This document shows positions 35,473-43,788 of a stretch of 64,000 bases of DNA, in pieces. Numbering within the stretch: the first letter of the stretch is position 1; every line of letters begins with the position of its first letter. This DNA is from DASQUK01 sp963756425. GTDB taxonomy: Bacteria > Actinomycetota > Acidimicrobiia > Acidimicrobiales > VFJN01. A program made the position numbers and the translations under genes. The notes below the pieces were generated by a model. It did not search any database, had not been told where the DNA came from, and worked only from the letters and a program-made list of their open reading frames with translations. The stretch spans positions 22,462 to 86,461 of the forward strand of contig CAVWNW010000010.1 of NCBI GenBank assembly GCA_963756425.1, in the 5' to 3' direction.

Positions 35473-36755
35473 CAGGCGGCTCGCCTCTCGAACTTGGCCG
35501 CGACCGTGGACCGCAGCGGCGGCACCACCGAAGGAACCGGAGACCGGCCGAGGACCTCGTCGAAGAACCCGCTGACGATGAGGCGCTCGGCCTCGTCGGT
35601 GGGCAACCCCCGGCTCTCGAGGTAGAAGCGCTGCTCCTCGTCGATGGGGCCGACGGCCGACGCATGGCTGCAGCGGACGTCGTTGTTCTCGATCATCAGA
35701 TTGGGCACCGACTCGGCCCAGGCGCCATCGGACAGCTTGATGTTGCGATTGGTCTGGAGGGCGTTGGTGCCGCGCGCCTCCTTCCCCACCCGGATCATCC
35801 CGGTGTAGACCGACCGCGACCGCCCACCGACCGCGCCCTTGAACAGCAGGTTCGACGTGCAGTCCGGGGCGATGTGATCCTGGAACGTGCGGAAGTCGAG
35901 GGTCTGTTCGCCCTCGCCGAAGTAGACGGCATCCAGCTCCCCGGTCGCACCCCGCCCCACCATGCGGCAGTCGGTGCGCAGGCGGGCGTAGTCGCCGCCA
36001 AAGCCCACCGTGGTGGTGCGCAGGCTCGCCTCGGCCTCGACGCTGGCGACCTGCAACCCGAGCTGCCAGGTGGCCAGCCCGAGCTGCTGCACCGTCAGGT
36101 GGCCGACCCGGGCGGCGCGCCCGACCGCGATCTCGGTGACTGGCACCACCAGGCCGGGCTCGGCTCCCGACGCCTGGATCTCGAGGACCGACACCTCGCT
36201 GTCGTCCCCGGCCTCGACCACCAGCCGGGGAAAGGCGGCCAGCCCGTCTCCCTCGGTCAGGTGCGCCACCACGACGGGGCCGCCGACGGCGAGGCCGGCC
36301 GGTACCCGCACGAGCACCGGCTCGCCCAGGAAGGCGTCGTTGAAGCCGAGGAACACGTCGGGCGCCCGGTCGATGGCGCCGCCGAGCACGTCGCCGTCGG
36401 CCTCGCCCATCCGGTCGGCCCGCAGCCCCTTGGCGGCCAGGTCGCCGCGCAGCTCCGTGTGGACGATCCGCCCGTTGCGGGCGACGACCAGGGCCGCACG
36501 ATCCGGCGTGGCGTCGAGCAGCGGGCGAAACCGCTCGAGCGCGCTGGCCGCTACCCCCCCGGTGTCGGCGGCCGTCTCGGACGCCGGCCGGAAGTCGTCG
36601 AGGTCGAGGTCATCGATGCGGCTGTAGCGCCACACCTCTTCCTCGGTCGTGGGCAGGCTGGCGTCGGCAAACCCCGCGGCCGCCGCGGCTCGCCGCCGGC
36701 GCAGCCATTCGGGGCCGTCGAGCGCGGCGCTCGCGTCAGGGGTGAACGTGCTCAG
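35472..36755 (-). CDS. sufD: Fe-S cluster assembly scaffold subunit SufD, probable CTG start
   Basis: About 427 residues. The SufBD core runs from FRPLLDATPDRAALVV to CSHASAVGPIDEEQRFYLESRGLPTDEAERLIVSGFFDEVL. The first ATG/GTG-type start (36635) would remove a conserved N-terminus: upstream codons in frame read TPDASAALDGPEWLRRRR and PTTEEEVWRYSRIDDLDL, typical SufD sequence, and no ATG, GTG or TTG lies between there and the upstream stop. AAAGGA sits 7 nt before CTG at 36755, so CTG is the probable initiator. SufD pairs with SufB on the SufBC2D complex. The C-terminus overlaps the Rieske gene (ATGA). Confidence 0.9.
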   Translation of the reverse strand: MSTFTPDASAALDGPEWLRRRRAAAAAGFADASLPTTEEEVWRYSRIDDLDLDDFRPASETAADTGGVAASALERFRPLLDATPDRAALVVARNGRIVHTELRGDLAAKGLRADRMGEADGDVLGGAIDRAPDVFLGFNDAFLGEPVLVRVPAGLAVGGPVVVAHLTEGDGLAAFPRLVVEAGDDSEVSVLEIQASGAEPGLVVPVTEIAVGRAARVGHLTVQQLGLATWQLGLQVASVEAEASLRTTTVGFGGDYARLRTDCRMVGRGATGELDAVYFGEGEQTLDFRTFQDHIAPDCTSNLLFKGAVGGRSRSVYTGMIRVGKEARGTNALQTNRNIKLSDGAWAESVPNLMIENNDVRCSHASAVGPIDEEQRFYLESRGLPTDEAERLIVSGFFDEVLGRSPVPSVVPPLRSTVAAKFERRAA

Positions 36756-36826
36756 GGTGGGGTCCTTTCGCAGCTCGCCCGGAGCGGGTGGGCGCCGCAG
36801 TCAGGAGGTTGGAGCCTACCGGCCGG

Positions 36827-37180
36827 TCATGACTTGCGGCGGAACCAGCGGCGCCAGCGAGGCTCCTCCTCGCGGACCCGCTCCGCTTGGACCTCGGCCA
36901 TGATCTCGGGGCCGGCGGAATTGACGATCTCCTCGGCCTCGTCGAGCAGGCGGGCCACCGAACCGTCGGCCCGGTCGAGCGCGTCGAGCGGCTCGTCTGG
37001 CGTCCTCGGGGTGACCAGCGACCCGTGCGCCCAGTTGACGTCGGCCATCCGCCGCTGGTAGGCGGGGCAGTTCTCCGGGCAACGCCACGGCGCCTCGGGC
37101 GCCAAGTCAAGGTTGCACTTCCGGACGGTTTCCCCGTTGCGGTAAGTGCGGGACTCGAAATGCTTGCAGTCCTGGCGCAT
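36827..37180 (-). CDS. Small cysteine-rich protein inside the suf operon
   Basis: About 117 residues. The N-terminal third has Cys5, His7, Cys22, Cys34 and Cys38 in MRQDCKHFESRTYRNGETVRKC and APWRCPENCPAYQRR, which looks like a zinc or Fe-S binding knuckle. The rest is acidic, helical and ends in a basic WRRWFRRKS tail. The ATG before the first Cys was chosen; a GTG four codons upstream is possible. It lies between sufB (76 bp) and sufD (71 bp) on the same strand, so it is probably cotranscribed and might serve as a cluster or iron carrier, or a regulator. Family not recognised. Confidence 0.7.
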   Translation of the reverse strand: MRQDCKHFESRTYRNGETVRKCNLDLAPEAPWRCPENCPAYQRRMADVNWAHGSLVTPRTPDEPLDALDRADGSVARLLDEAEEIVNSAGPEIMAEVQAERVREEEPRWRRWFRRKS

Positions 37181-37256
37181 CGGCACCAACACATTGTGCC
37201 AGCTAGTGGCGCGATTTCTTCGCGGCTCCCGGCGCCCAAGGGCCCGATCCCGCCGG

Positions 37257-38654
37257 TCAGCCGACCGAACCCTCCATCTGGAGCTCGATCAGGCGGCTCC
37301 ACTCCACGGCGTACTCCATGGGCAGGGTGCGGGTGACCGGCTCGATGAAGCCGTTGACCACCATGCTCATCGCCTGCTCCTCGGAGAGCCCGCGGCTCAT
37401 GAGGTAGAAGAGCTGCTCGTCGGCCACCTTGGACACGGTGGCCTCGTGGCCGATCTGGGCGTCGCGGGCACCCACCTCCATGTAGGGGAAGGTGTCGCTC
37501 ACCGAGTCCTCGTCGAGGATCAGTGCGTCGCACTGCACGTGGCTCTTGCAGCCGTAGGCATCGTCCTCGACCCTGACCAGACCGCGGTACGACGTGCGGC
37601 CGCCGTCCTTGGAGATCGACTTCGACACGATCTTGGACGTGGTCTCGGGCGCCGCGTGCACCATCTTGGCGCCGGCGTCCTGGTGCTGGCCGGGGCCGGC
37701 GTAGGCCACCGACAGCACCTCGCCGGTCGCCTTGGGACCGACCATGTACACCGACGGGTACTTCATCGTGAGGCGGGACCCGATGTTGCCGTCGATCCAC
37801 TCCATGTGGCCCTCCGCCTCGACCCGGGCCCGCTTGGTGACCAGGTTGAAGACGTTGTTCGACCAGTTCTGGATGGTCGTGTAGGTGACCCGGGCGCTCG
37901 GCTTGACCACGATCTCGACCACGGCCGAGTGCAGCGAGTCCGTGGTGTACACCGGGGCCGAGCAGCCCTCGATGTAGTGCACCTTGGCGCCCTCGTCGGC
38001 GATGATCAGCGTGCGCTCGAATTGGCCCATGTTCTCGGCGTTGATGCGGAAGTAGGCCTGCAGCGGCATGTCCACCTCGACACCCGGCGGCACGTAGATG
38101 AACGACCCGCCCGACCACACCGACGAGTTGAGCGCGGCGAACTTGTTGTCGTTCTTGGGGATGATGGTGCCGAAGTAGGGCTTGACGAGCTCGGGGTACT
38201 CCCGCAGGGCGGTGTCCATGTCGCAGAACACGACGCCCTGGCGCTCGAGGTCCTCGCGGTTGCGGTGGAAGACGACCTCGCTCTCGTACTGGGCCGTCAC
38301 CCCGGCCAGGTACTTGCGCTCGGCCTCGGGGATCCCCAACTTCTCGTAGGTGTTCTTGATCGAGTCGGGAAGCTCCTCCCACTCGTCGACCTGCGCGTTG
38401 GTGGGCTTGACGTAGTAGTAGATGTCGTCGATGTAGATCTGCGACATGTCGCCGCCCCACGTGGGCATGGGGCGCTTCTCGAAGTGGCGGAGTGAGGCGA
38501 GGCGATAGTTGAGCATCCAGTCGGGTTCGCCCTTCATCCACGACATCTCGCGGACGATCTCCTCGTTCAGGCCCTTCTTGGGCTTGAAGACGTAGTTCTC
38601 CTCGTCGGCCCAGCCGAGCTTGTAACGCCCGAGGTCGAGATCGGCGACTGCCAT
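37257..38654 (-). CDS. sufB: Fe-S cluster assembly scaffold SufB
   Basis: 465 residues, full-length SufB: MKGEPDWMLNYRLASLRHFEKRPMPTWGGDMS near the start, SSVWSGGSFIYVPPGVEVDMPLQAYFRINAENMGQFERTLIIADEGAKVHYIEGCSAP in the middle, and IGHEATVSKVADEQLFYLMSRGLSEEQAMSMVVNGFIEPV at the end. The conserved Cys in EGCSAP and the C-terminal SKV..D region fit cluster assembly. ATG with GAAGGGG upstream. First gene of the sufB / Cys-rich / sufD / Rieske / sufC operon; a dyad operator 34 bp upstream is shared with the other suf operon. No sufR gene is adjacent. Confidence 0.96.
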   Translation of the reverse strand: MAVADLDLGRYKLGWADEENYVFKPKKGLNEEIVREMSWMKGEPDWMLNYRLASLRHFEKRPMPTWGGDMSQIYIDDIYYYVKPTNAQVDEWEELPDSIKNTYEKLGIPEAERKYLAGVTAQYESEVVFHRNREDLERQGVVFCDMDTALREYPELVKPYFGTIIPKNDNKFAALNSSVWSGGSFIYVPPGVEVDMPLQAYFRINAENMGQFERTLIIADEGAKVHYIEGCSAPVYTTDSLHSAVVEIVVKPSARVTYTTIQNWSNNVFNLVTKRARVEAEGHMEWIDGNIGSRLTMKYPSVYMVGPKATGEVLSVAYAGPGQHQDAGAKMVHAAPETTSKIVSKSISKDGGRTSYRGLVRVEDDAYGCKSHVQCDALILDEDSVSDTFPYMEVGARDAQIGHEATVSKVADEQLFYLMSRGLSEEQAMSMVVNGFIEPVTRTLPMEYAVEWSRLIELQMEGSVG

Positions 38655-38687
38655 GTGCGTCCCCTTCGTGGACAGATGGCCACGTGA

Positions 38688-38713
38688 ATTTCTCCTACGT
38701 GGATAGTAGCAAT
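38688..38713. promoter_or_regulatory. 26-bp dyad operator at the sufB promoter
   Basis: ATTTCTCCTA-CGTGGA-TAGTAGCAAT. The halves match as an inverted repeat at 8 of 10 positions (ATTnCTnCTA). The left half is identical to that at the sufC-sufS-sufU promoter (16873-16898), and 18 of 26 positions agree overall. On the minus strand a TACTAT box lies within it, so binding would block RNA polymerase. Probable site for an Fe-S-sensing Rrf2-type repressor (inference). Confidence 0.6.
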
Positions 38714-38734
38714 CCGCTGGCGACGCTCCACCGG

Positions 38735-40099
38735 TCAGGTGGCGGCGGTCGCGACCTGGGGCTCCGGCGCCGGCTCGCCGCTGGGCACCGCCCCCTCCGC
38801 CGGTTCGGCGCCGGACGTCGTCGACCGGGGTACGGCTGCCAGCCCTGCGACCAGCAGCACCAAGGCCGGGTCGGCGGGCATCCGGTAGCGAAGCTGGCCG
38901 AAGGTCAGCGCGGCGCCGGCGCTCACGGCGATGATCGGCGCCAGCAGCGGGAAGATCGGTCTGCCTCGTCGACGCAGTCGCCACGCCCCCAGCGGTGCCA
39001 GCGCCAGCAGGATCCAGGTCATCACGAATGCGGCCCAGGTCGGCCGCCGCTCCGGCCCGCCGACCATCGTCGTCTCCAAGTCCACCTGCTGGATGGGCCG
39101 GAACAGCCCCCACAGGCGCCCGACCCGCGCCGCCGCGACAGCCGGCACTCGACCGAGGTGGTCCCGGGCGTAGGCGCGCCACACCTCCCCGGCGTGGGCG
39201 TTCTCCTCCGCCTGGGTATCACCCACGGTGGCGGCTTCGAGGCATGGATAGGACTTGTAGCCGACGATGGGGCCGTAGAAGCCATCGGAGCACCAGCTCG
39301 CCGCCATCGTCCGGTCGAGGTTGTTGGAGAGCAGCACGGTCTCGTCGTCGAAGCGGGCGAGGTTGTACCCAACCCATGGGCCGATCACCACCAGCGTGGC
39401 GGCGAACGCCGCCAGGACCGACACGACCGGTCTCTGCGCCGACGCCCGGCGGAACCAGAACAACGGCAGCACGATGAGCGGGCTCAACGCCAGCAGCTCG
39501 GACCTGCTGAGGGCGGCGATCCCGATGGCGGCACCGAGCCAGAGCGCACTGCGCGGCCGGGCATCGTCCCAACATCGGTAGGCGGCGAGGATGACGAGCG
39601 CCGTCGCGAAGATCGCAATGGTCTCCGACAGGACCCAACCGTCAGGCATCCACAATGTCGGGAGCACGGCGGCCAGGCCCGCGGCGATCAGGCCGGCCCG
39701 GTTCCCGCCGATGCGCCTGCCCGCGAACCCGACGACGCCCACGGTGGCGGCACCGAGGAAGCACGACCACACCTGATGCTCGAAGAAGCTCCGGAAGCCG
39801 GCCACCGAGGCAGCGGCCAGGTAGACGATGTACGCAGGCGGGTGATCCGCCCCCGGCATCTCCCTGAACGCGAACGCCATGGCGACGGGGTGGATAAACC
39901 CGTGGCCGTTGGCGAGCAGGTTCGCCCCCTCGTGGTAGTAGATCGCGTCGCCCGTCTCGCGGTCCGGCCCGCTCCAGCCGACGACGTACCCCAGGCGGAT
40001 GCCCAGCCCGAGGGCGACGAGTGCCGCGAGCCATAGGTGCCAGGGCCCGACCCGCAGGCGCCAACGCATCAGGAGCGGGGAACTTCCGCGAGCGCCCAC
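38735..40099 (-). CDS. GT-C-type membrane glycosyltransferase (ArnT/PMT-like)
   Basis: 454 residues with about ten membrane helices. After the first helix, the periplasmic loop carries ETGDAIYYHEGANLLANGHGF and PGADHPPAYIVYLA, the acidic-aromatic pattern of GT-C polyprenyl-phosphate-sugar transferases. A later loop has SNNLDRTMAASWCSDGFYGPIVGYKSYPCLE with two cysteines that might form a disulfide. Such enzymes move a sugar from a lipid carrier onto a lipid, protein or polysaccharide outside the membrane. GTG chosen because GGGAG lies 7 nt upstream. Divergent from its paralogue at 40205. Confidence 0.8.
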   Translation of the reverse strand: MGARGSSPLLMRWRLRVGPWHLWLAALVALGLGIRLGYVVGWSGPDRETGDAIYYHEGANLLANGHGFIHPVAMAFAFREMPGADHPPAYIVYLAAASVAGFRSFFEHQVWSCFLGAATVGVVGFAGRRIGGNRAGLIAAGLAAVLPTLWMPDGWVLSETIAIFATALVILAAYRCWDDARPRSALWLGAAIGIAALSRSELLALSPLIVLPLFWFRRASAQRPVVSVLAAFAATLVVIGPWVGYNLARFDDETVLLSNNLDRTMAASWCSDGFYGPIVGYKSYPCLEAATVGDTQAEENAHAGEVWRAYARDHLGRVPAVAAARVGRLWGLFRPIQQVDLETTMVGGPERRPTWAAFVMTWILLALAPLGAWRLRRRGRPIFPLLAPIIAVSAGAALTFGQLRYRMPADPALVLLVAGLAAVPRSTTSGAEPAEGAVPSGEPAPEPQVATAAT

Positions 40100-40204
40100 T
40101 ACCCCTCTCCCAGCATCCCGGCGAGGCTAGCGGCCGCCGGCGCCGCATTCCGTCGGACCGACGGCCGGGCCTCCACACCCTGTACGCACCTACGATGCGG
40201 CTCC

Positions 40205-41566
40205 GTGCCACGGCGCCGGTGGGGGTTCGAGCTGAAGTTGGTCCTGCTGGGCCTGGCTGGGTTCGCGCTACGGGTGGGCTACGTGCTGGCGTTCCGACGC
40301 AGCGTCGTGCCGCTCTCCGGCGACGCCTACTACTACAGCGCTGGCGCCGATCTGATCGCGGCCGGCCGGGGCTTCATCGAGCCGCTCGCCGCGTCCGTGG
40401 GCCGTGTCAATCAGTCGGCGGACCACCCCCCGCTCTACGAGCTGTGGCTCACCATCGCGTCCGTTGTCGACCCCGGCCACGAGACGTGGCAGGTCACGCA
40501 CATGCTCTGGTCGTGCGTCCTGGGCGCCGGGTCGGTCGTCTTCTGCGGCCTCGTGGGTAGGAGGGTCGCAGGGGCGCGCTGCGGGCTGGTGGCCGCGGGC
40601 GTCGCCGCGCTCTACCCGAACATGTGGCTGCACGACGGCGCCCTGCTGTCCGAGACCATGTCGATCTTCATGGTCAGCGTCACGCTGTGGCTGGCCTACC
40701 GGTTCTGGGACGTGCCGACGGGATGGCGGGCGGCATGGCTCGGTCTCAGCACTGGGCTGGCGGCACTGTCACGGCCCGAGCTCATCCTGTTGTTGCCACT
40801 GCTCTTGGTGCCGCTCACGGTCCTGACCAAGGGAGTGCCGGTCGGGCGCAAGATCAGCTGGCTGGCGGTCGGGGGCGCAACCGCGCTGGCGACCCTGGCA
40901 CCGTGGGTCGCATTCAACCTGAGCCGCTTCGACGAGCCGGTGTACATCTCCACGAACCTCGGCGGCGCGATGGCCGCCGCCAACTGCGACTCGACCTACT
41001 TCGGCGACCTGATCGGCTACAAGGACTACGAGTGCGGCGACGACGCGTACCGGGCGGCCAGAGCCCGGTCGCCCGACGGAGACCAACTCGATAGCTCGAC
41101 GCTGGATCGGCTGGTCCGCCGCGAGGTGTTCCGCTACATGGGGGACCACGCCGATCGGGTGCCAGTGGTCATGGCGGCGCGCCTCGGTCGCGCGCTCAAG
41201 GTCTACGGCGTCGGCCAGGAGATCGAGTACGACGACCTGATCCACGGCCAGGATCGGTGGGTCGTGTACGCCGGTCTTGTCTCCTGGTACGTCGTCGCCG
41301 GCCTGGCTGTGGCCGGGGCGGTGGTCGTCCGACGCCGTCGCGAGGTGCCCGTGTTCCCACTCCTGGTGGTGCCGGCAGTCGTCCTCATGGCCGTGGCCGC
41401 CATATTCGCTCAGACCCGCTATCGCGCCCCCGCCGAGCCCGCCGTCGTGATCCTCGCCGCCGTGGCCGTCGATGCGCTGCTGCCGGGGCGGCGGGCCGGA
41501 CCGCCGACCGAAGGAGGCGAGCGCCGGTCCGACGAGGAGACCGCGACCATCTCCGTCCCCGTGTGA
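40205..41566 (+). CDS. GT-C-type membrane glycosyltransferase, paralogue
   Basis: 453 residues with the same topology as the divergent neighbour. Corresponding motifs are LSGDAYYYSAGADLIAAGRGF, QSADHPPLYELWLT, LHDGALLSETMSIF, and a loop with STNLGGAMAAANCDSTYFGDLIGYKDYECGDDAY that again carries two cysteines. The two genes therefore arose by inverted duplication and have diverged. A TACGAT -10 box (40191-40196) ends 8 bp before the GTG, so the transcript is probably leaderless; the longer upstream open frame lacks coding character. It may form a pair with, or act sequentially to, the other enzyme. Confidence 0.8.
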   Translation: MPRRRWGFELKLVLLGLAGFALRVGYVLAFRRSVVPLSGDAYYYSAGADLIAAGRGFIEPLAASVGRVNQSADHPPLYELWLTIASVVDPGHETWQVTHMLWSCVLGAGSVVFCGLVGRRVAGARCGLVAAGVAALYPNMWLHDGALLSETMSIFMVSVTLWLAYRFWDVPTGWRAAWLGLSTGLAALSRPELILLLPLLLVPLTVLTKGVPVGRKISWLAVGGATALATLAPWVAFNLSRFDEPVYISTNLGGAMAAANCDSTYFGDLIGYKDYECGDDAYRAARARSPDGDQLDSSTLDRLVRREVFRYMGDHADRVPVVMAARLGRALKVYGVGQEIEYDDLIHGQDRWVVYAGLVSWYVVAGLAVAGAVVVRRRREVPVFPLLVVPAVVLMAVAAIFAQTRYRAPAEPAVVILAAVAVDALLPGRRAGPPTEGGERRSDEETATISVPV

Positions 41567-41624
41567 GCCGCCCGTCGGGTTCGCCTCCCGCCGCGACCCA
41601 CGGTCCCAGGAGCTAGCGCAGGCG

Positions 41625-41640
41625 TTACATCTAACTGTAA
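41625..41640. promoter_or_regulatory. Inverted repeat in the DUF2795 gene promoter region
   Basis: TTACA-TCTAAC-TGTAA: 5-bp perfect arms in a short AT-rich tract about 88 bp upstream of the DUF2795 ATG, the only such tract in the gap. TGTAAT could also serve as a -10 box. Probable operator or promoter. Confidence 0.45.
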
Positions 41641-41727
41641 TGTCACGTTTTGGAGGCCTGGGGGGTCTTCGCAGCTGGGGTCGACGCCAGTCCGGCCCAG
41701 TCACAACGGCGTGATCGGAGGCCAGAG

Positions 41728-41970
41728 ATGTCAGGCAATAGCTCTTTCACGAGCACCGTCAATGCCACAGTCACCCGGGTCGAGGTGATCGACCACATCG
41801 GTGCCGCGTTCACGGGCGGACCGCTCACCCGGTCCGATCTCCTGTTGGCGGCCCAGCGCGTCGGTGCCCGCCCCGCAGTGCTCGAACTGCTCGAGCGACT
41901 GCCCGACCACAGGTTCTCACGGCCGAACGAGCTCTGGACCGACCTGAAGGACGTGCCCATCGAGCCGTAG
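41728..41970 (+). CDS. DUF2795-family small protein
   Basis: 80 residues: EVIDHIGAAFTGGPLTRSDLLLAAQRVGARPAVLELLERLPDHRFSRPNELWTDL matches the short helical DUF2795 domain (…LVeaAr…vl..Le.LPd..y…), common and uncharacterised in actinobacteria. The ATG has GGAGG 6 nt upstream. Stand-alone gene convergent with the ABC exporter. Possible regulatory or stress role in related organisms; nothing here shows it directly. Confidence 0.82.
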   Translation: MSGNSSFTSTVNATVTRVEVIDHIGAAFTGGPLTRSDLLLAAQRVGARPAVLELLERLPDHRFSRPNELWTDLKDVPIEP

Positions 41971-41994
41971 GGCCGCGGCCGCCGGGCCGCGGCC
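41971..41994. terminator. GC hairpin between convergent genes
   Basis: GGCCGCGGCC occurs at 41971-41980 and again at 41985-41994; the sequence is its own reverse complement, so the copies pair into a 10-bp stem with a 4-nt loop. It starts directly after the DUF2795 stop and ends 3 bp before the ABC exporter stop. Probable bidirectional terminator without a T-run. Confidence 0.6.
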
Positions 41995-41997
41995 GGC

Positions 41998-43788
41998 TCA
42001 GACGGCCGGTGCCCTGGTGCCGGCCACCCAGGTGGCGTACAGGCTGGCGTAGCGGCCGCCTGCGGCCACGAGGTCGGCGTGCGTGCCGAGCTCGACGAGC
42101 TCGCCGCCGTCGACGACGCCCACCACGTCCGCACGCTCCGACGTCGACAGCCGGTGGGCGATCACCACCACGGTCCGTCCCTCCAGCAGCCGGTCGACCG
42201 CGGACTCGACCAGGACCTCGGTCCCGGGGTCGAGGCTCGACGTGGCCTCGTCCAGCACGAGCACTGCGGGGTCGGCGAGGGCGGCCCGGGCCAGCGAGAC
42301 CAGCTGCTTCTCCCCCGCCGACAGCCGGCTGCCCCGCTCCCTCACCTCGGTGTCGAGGCCCTCGGCCAACGCTGCGAAGCGCTCGTAGGCACCGACGGCC
42401 CGTAGCGCATCGTCGACCTCGGCGTCCGTGGCGTCCTCCCGGGCAAGGCGTACGTTGTCGCGGATGGTCCCGTTGAACAGGAACCCCTCCTGCGGGATCA
42501 CCACGATCCGCCCCCGCAGCGACGCCAGCGTGGCGTCACGCAGGTCGACGCCGCCCAGGCGGACCGACCCCGACGTCGGGTCGTAGAGCCGGGCCACGAG
42601 CTTGGCCAGCGTTGACTTGCCCGCGCCGGTCGGCCCCACCAGCGCAAGCCGCGTACCGGTGGGGATCCGCAGCGACACGTCCCGCAGGACCCTGGGACCG
42701 TCCCCGTACGCGAACGAAACCCGGTCGACCTCGATGTCGCCCATGCCGGCGAGGTCGACGGCGCCCGGTCGCTCGGGCACGTCTACCGGGGTGTCGAGCA
42801 GCTCGTACAGCTTGGACAGCCCGGCGCCCGCCGACTGCACCATGTTGAAGAGCTGGCTCAGCTGCTGCACCGGCTCGAACAGGTTCGAGAGCGTCAACAC
42901 GAAGAACGCCACGGTGCCCACCGTCAGCATCCCTTCGTGAACCCACCACCCGCCGATGCCCAGGGCGAGGGCGGTGGTCCCCCAGCCCGCGAGCTCGATG
43001 ACGGGTAGGTACCAGGCTGAGATCGCCACCGAGCGCATGTGGCTGTCGTAGAGCTCCCGGTTGCCCTCCTCGAACCGGCCGACCTCGACATCCTCGCGGG
43101 CGAACGCCTGGACGACCCGGACCCCGGCGATCCCCTCCTGGAGGTGCGAGAGCGTGGAGCCGATCCGGTCGCGCACCTCGAGGTAGGCGTCGTTGGAGTC
43201 GCGCTGGAACTTGATGCTCGCGAGGATCACCGGCGGGAGCCCCACCATGCACACGAGCATGAGCTGCCAGGACACGGTGGACAGCACGATCACCGACACC
43301 ACCAGCAGCAGTGCGTTGGATACGAACATGGCCAGCCCGAGCTGGATGAGCTCGGCCAGGGAGTCGACGTCGGACGTCATGCGCGACACCAGCACGCCGG
43401 CCTTGGAGCGGTCGTAGAACGGCATCGACAGGCTTTGCAGGTGGTCGAAGACACGGATGCGGAGACGGCGGAGGAAGTCCTCGCCGACGCGGCTGATCAG
43501 CCTGATCTGGATGCGGTTGGTGATGTAGGCGAGGACGGCGACCACCACGTAGCCGGCCACCGCCACATTCAGTGCCCCCGCATCGCCCTCGTTGATGCCG
43601 TTGTCGATGCCGTAGCGAACCAGCCAGGGCCCGGCGAGCACGGTGCCGGTCCACAGGAACACCATCGCCAGCGCCCCCGCGACGCGGCGCGCCTGCGGCC
43701 GCAGCATCCGAGCCGTCCGGCGCAAGACACGGCGGGCGGCGACGCGGTCGAGCTTGTCGTCCTCGCTGACGCCCGAGGCCATCCACAT
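41998..43788 (-). CDS. ABC exporter half-transporter, catalytic-site partner (second pair)
   Basis: 596 residues: a six-helix transmembrane domain (about 35-330) and an NBD. Walker A is GPTGAGKST, the Q-loop is VVIPQEGFLFNG, the signature is LSAGEKQLVSLARA instead of LSGGQ, Walker B is VLVLDEATSSLDP with the catalytic Glu, and the H-loop is VIAHRLST. As in the pair at 1302-5029, the non-canonical signature belongs to the subunit with the intact Glu. The start overlaps the stop of the upstream partner gene by one base (TGATG). Substrate unknown. Confidence 0.9.
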   Translation of the reverse strand: MWMASGVSEDDKLDRVAARRVLRRTARMLRPQARRVAGALAMVFLWTGTVLAGPWLVRYGIDNGINEGDAGALNVAVAGYVVVAVLAYITNRIQIRLISRVGEDFLRRLRIRVFDHLQSLSMPFYDRSKAGVLVSRMTSDVDSLAELIQLGLAMFVSNALLLVVSVIVLSTVSWQLMLVCMVGLPPVILASIKFQRDSNDAYLEVRDRIGSTLSHLQEGIAGVRVVQAFAREDVEVGRFEEGNRELYDSHMRSVAISAWYLPVIELAGWGTTALALGIGGWWVHEGMLTVGTVAFFVLTLSNLFEPVQQLSQLFNMVQSAGAGLSKLYELLDTPVDVPERPGAVDLAGMGDIEVDRVSFAYGDGPRVLRDVSLRIPTGTRLALVGPTGAGKSTLAKLVARLYDPTSGSVRLGGVDLRDATLASLRGRIVVIPQEGFLFNGTIRDNVRLAREDATDAEVDDALRAVGAYERFAALAEGLDTEVRERGSRLSAGEKQLVSLARAALADPAVLVLDEATSSLDPGTEVLVESAVDRLLEGRTVVVIAHRLSTSERADVVGVVDGGELVELGTHADLVAAGGRYASLYATWVAGTRAPAV

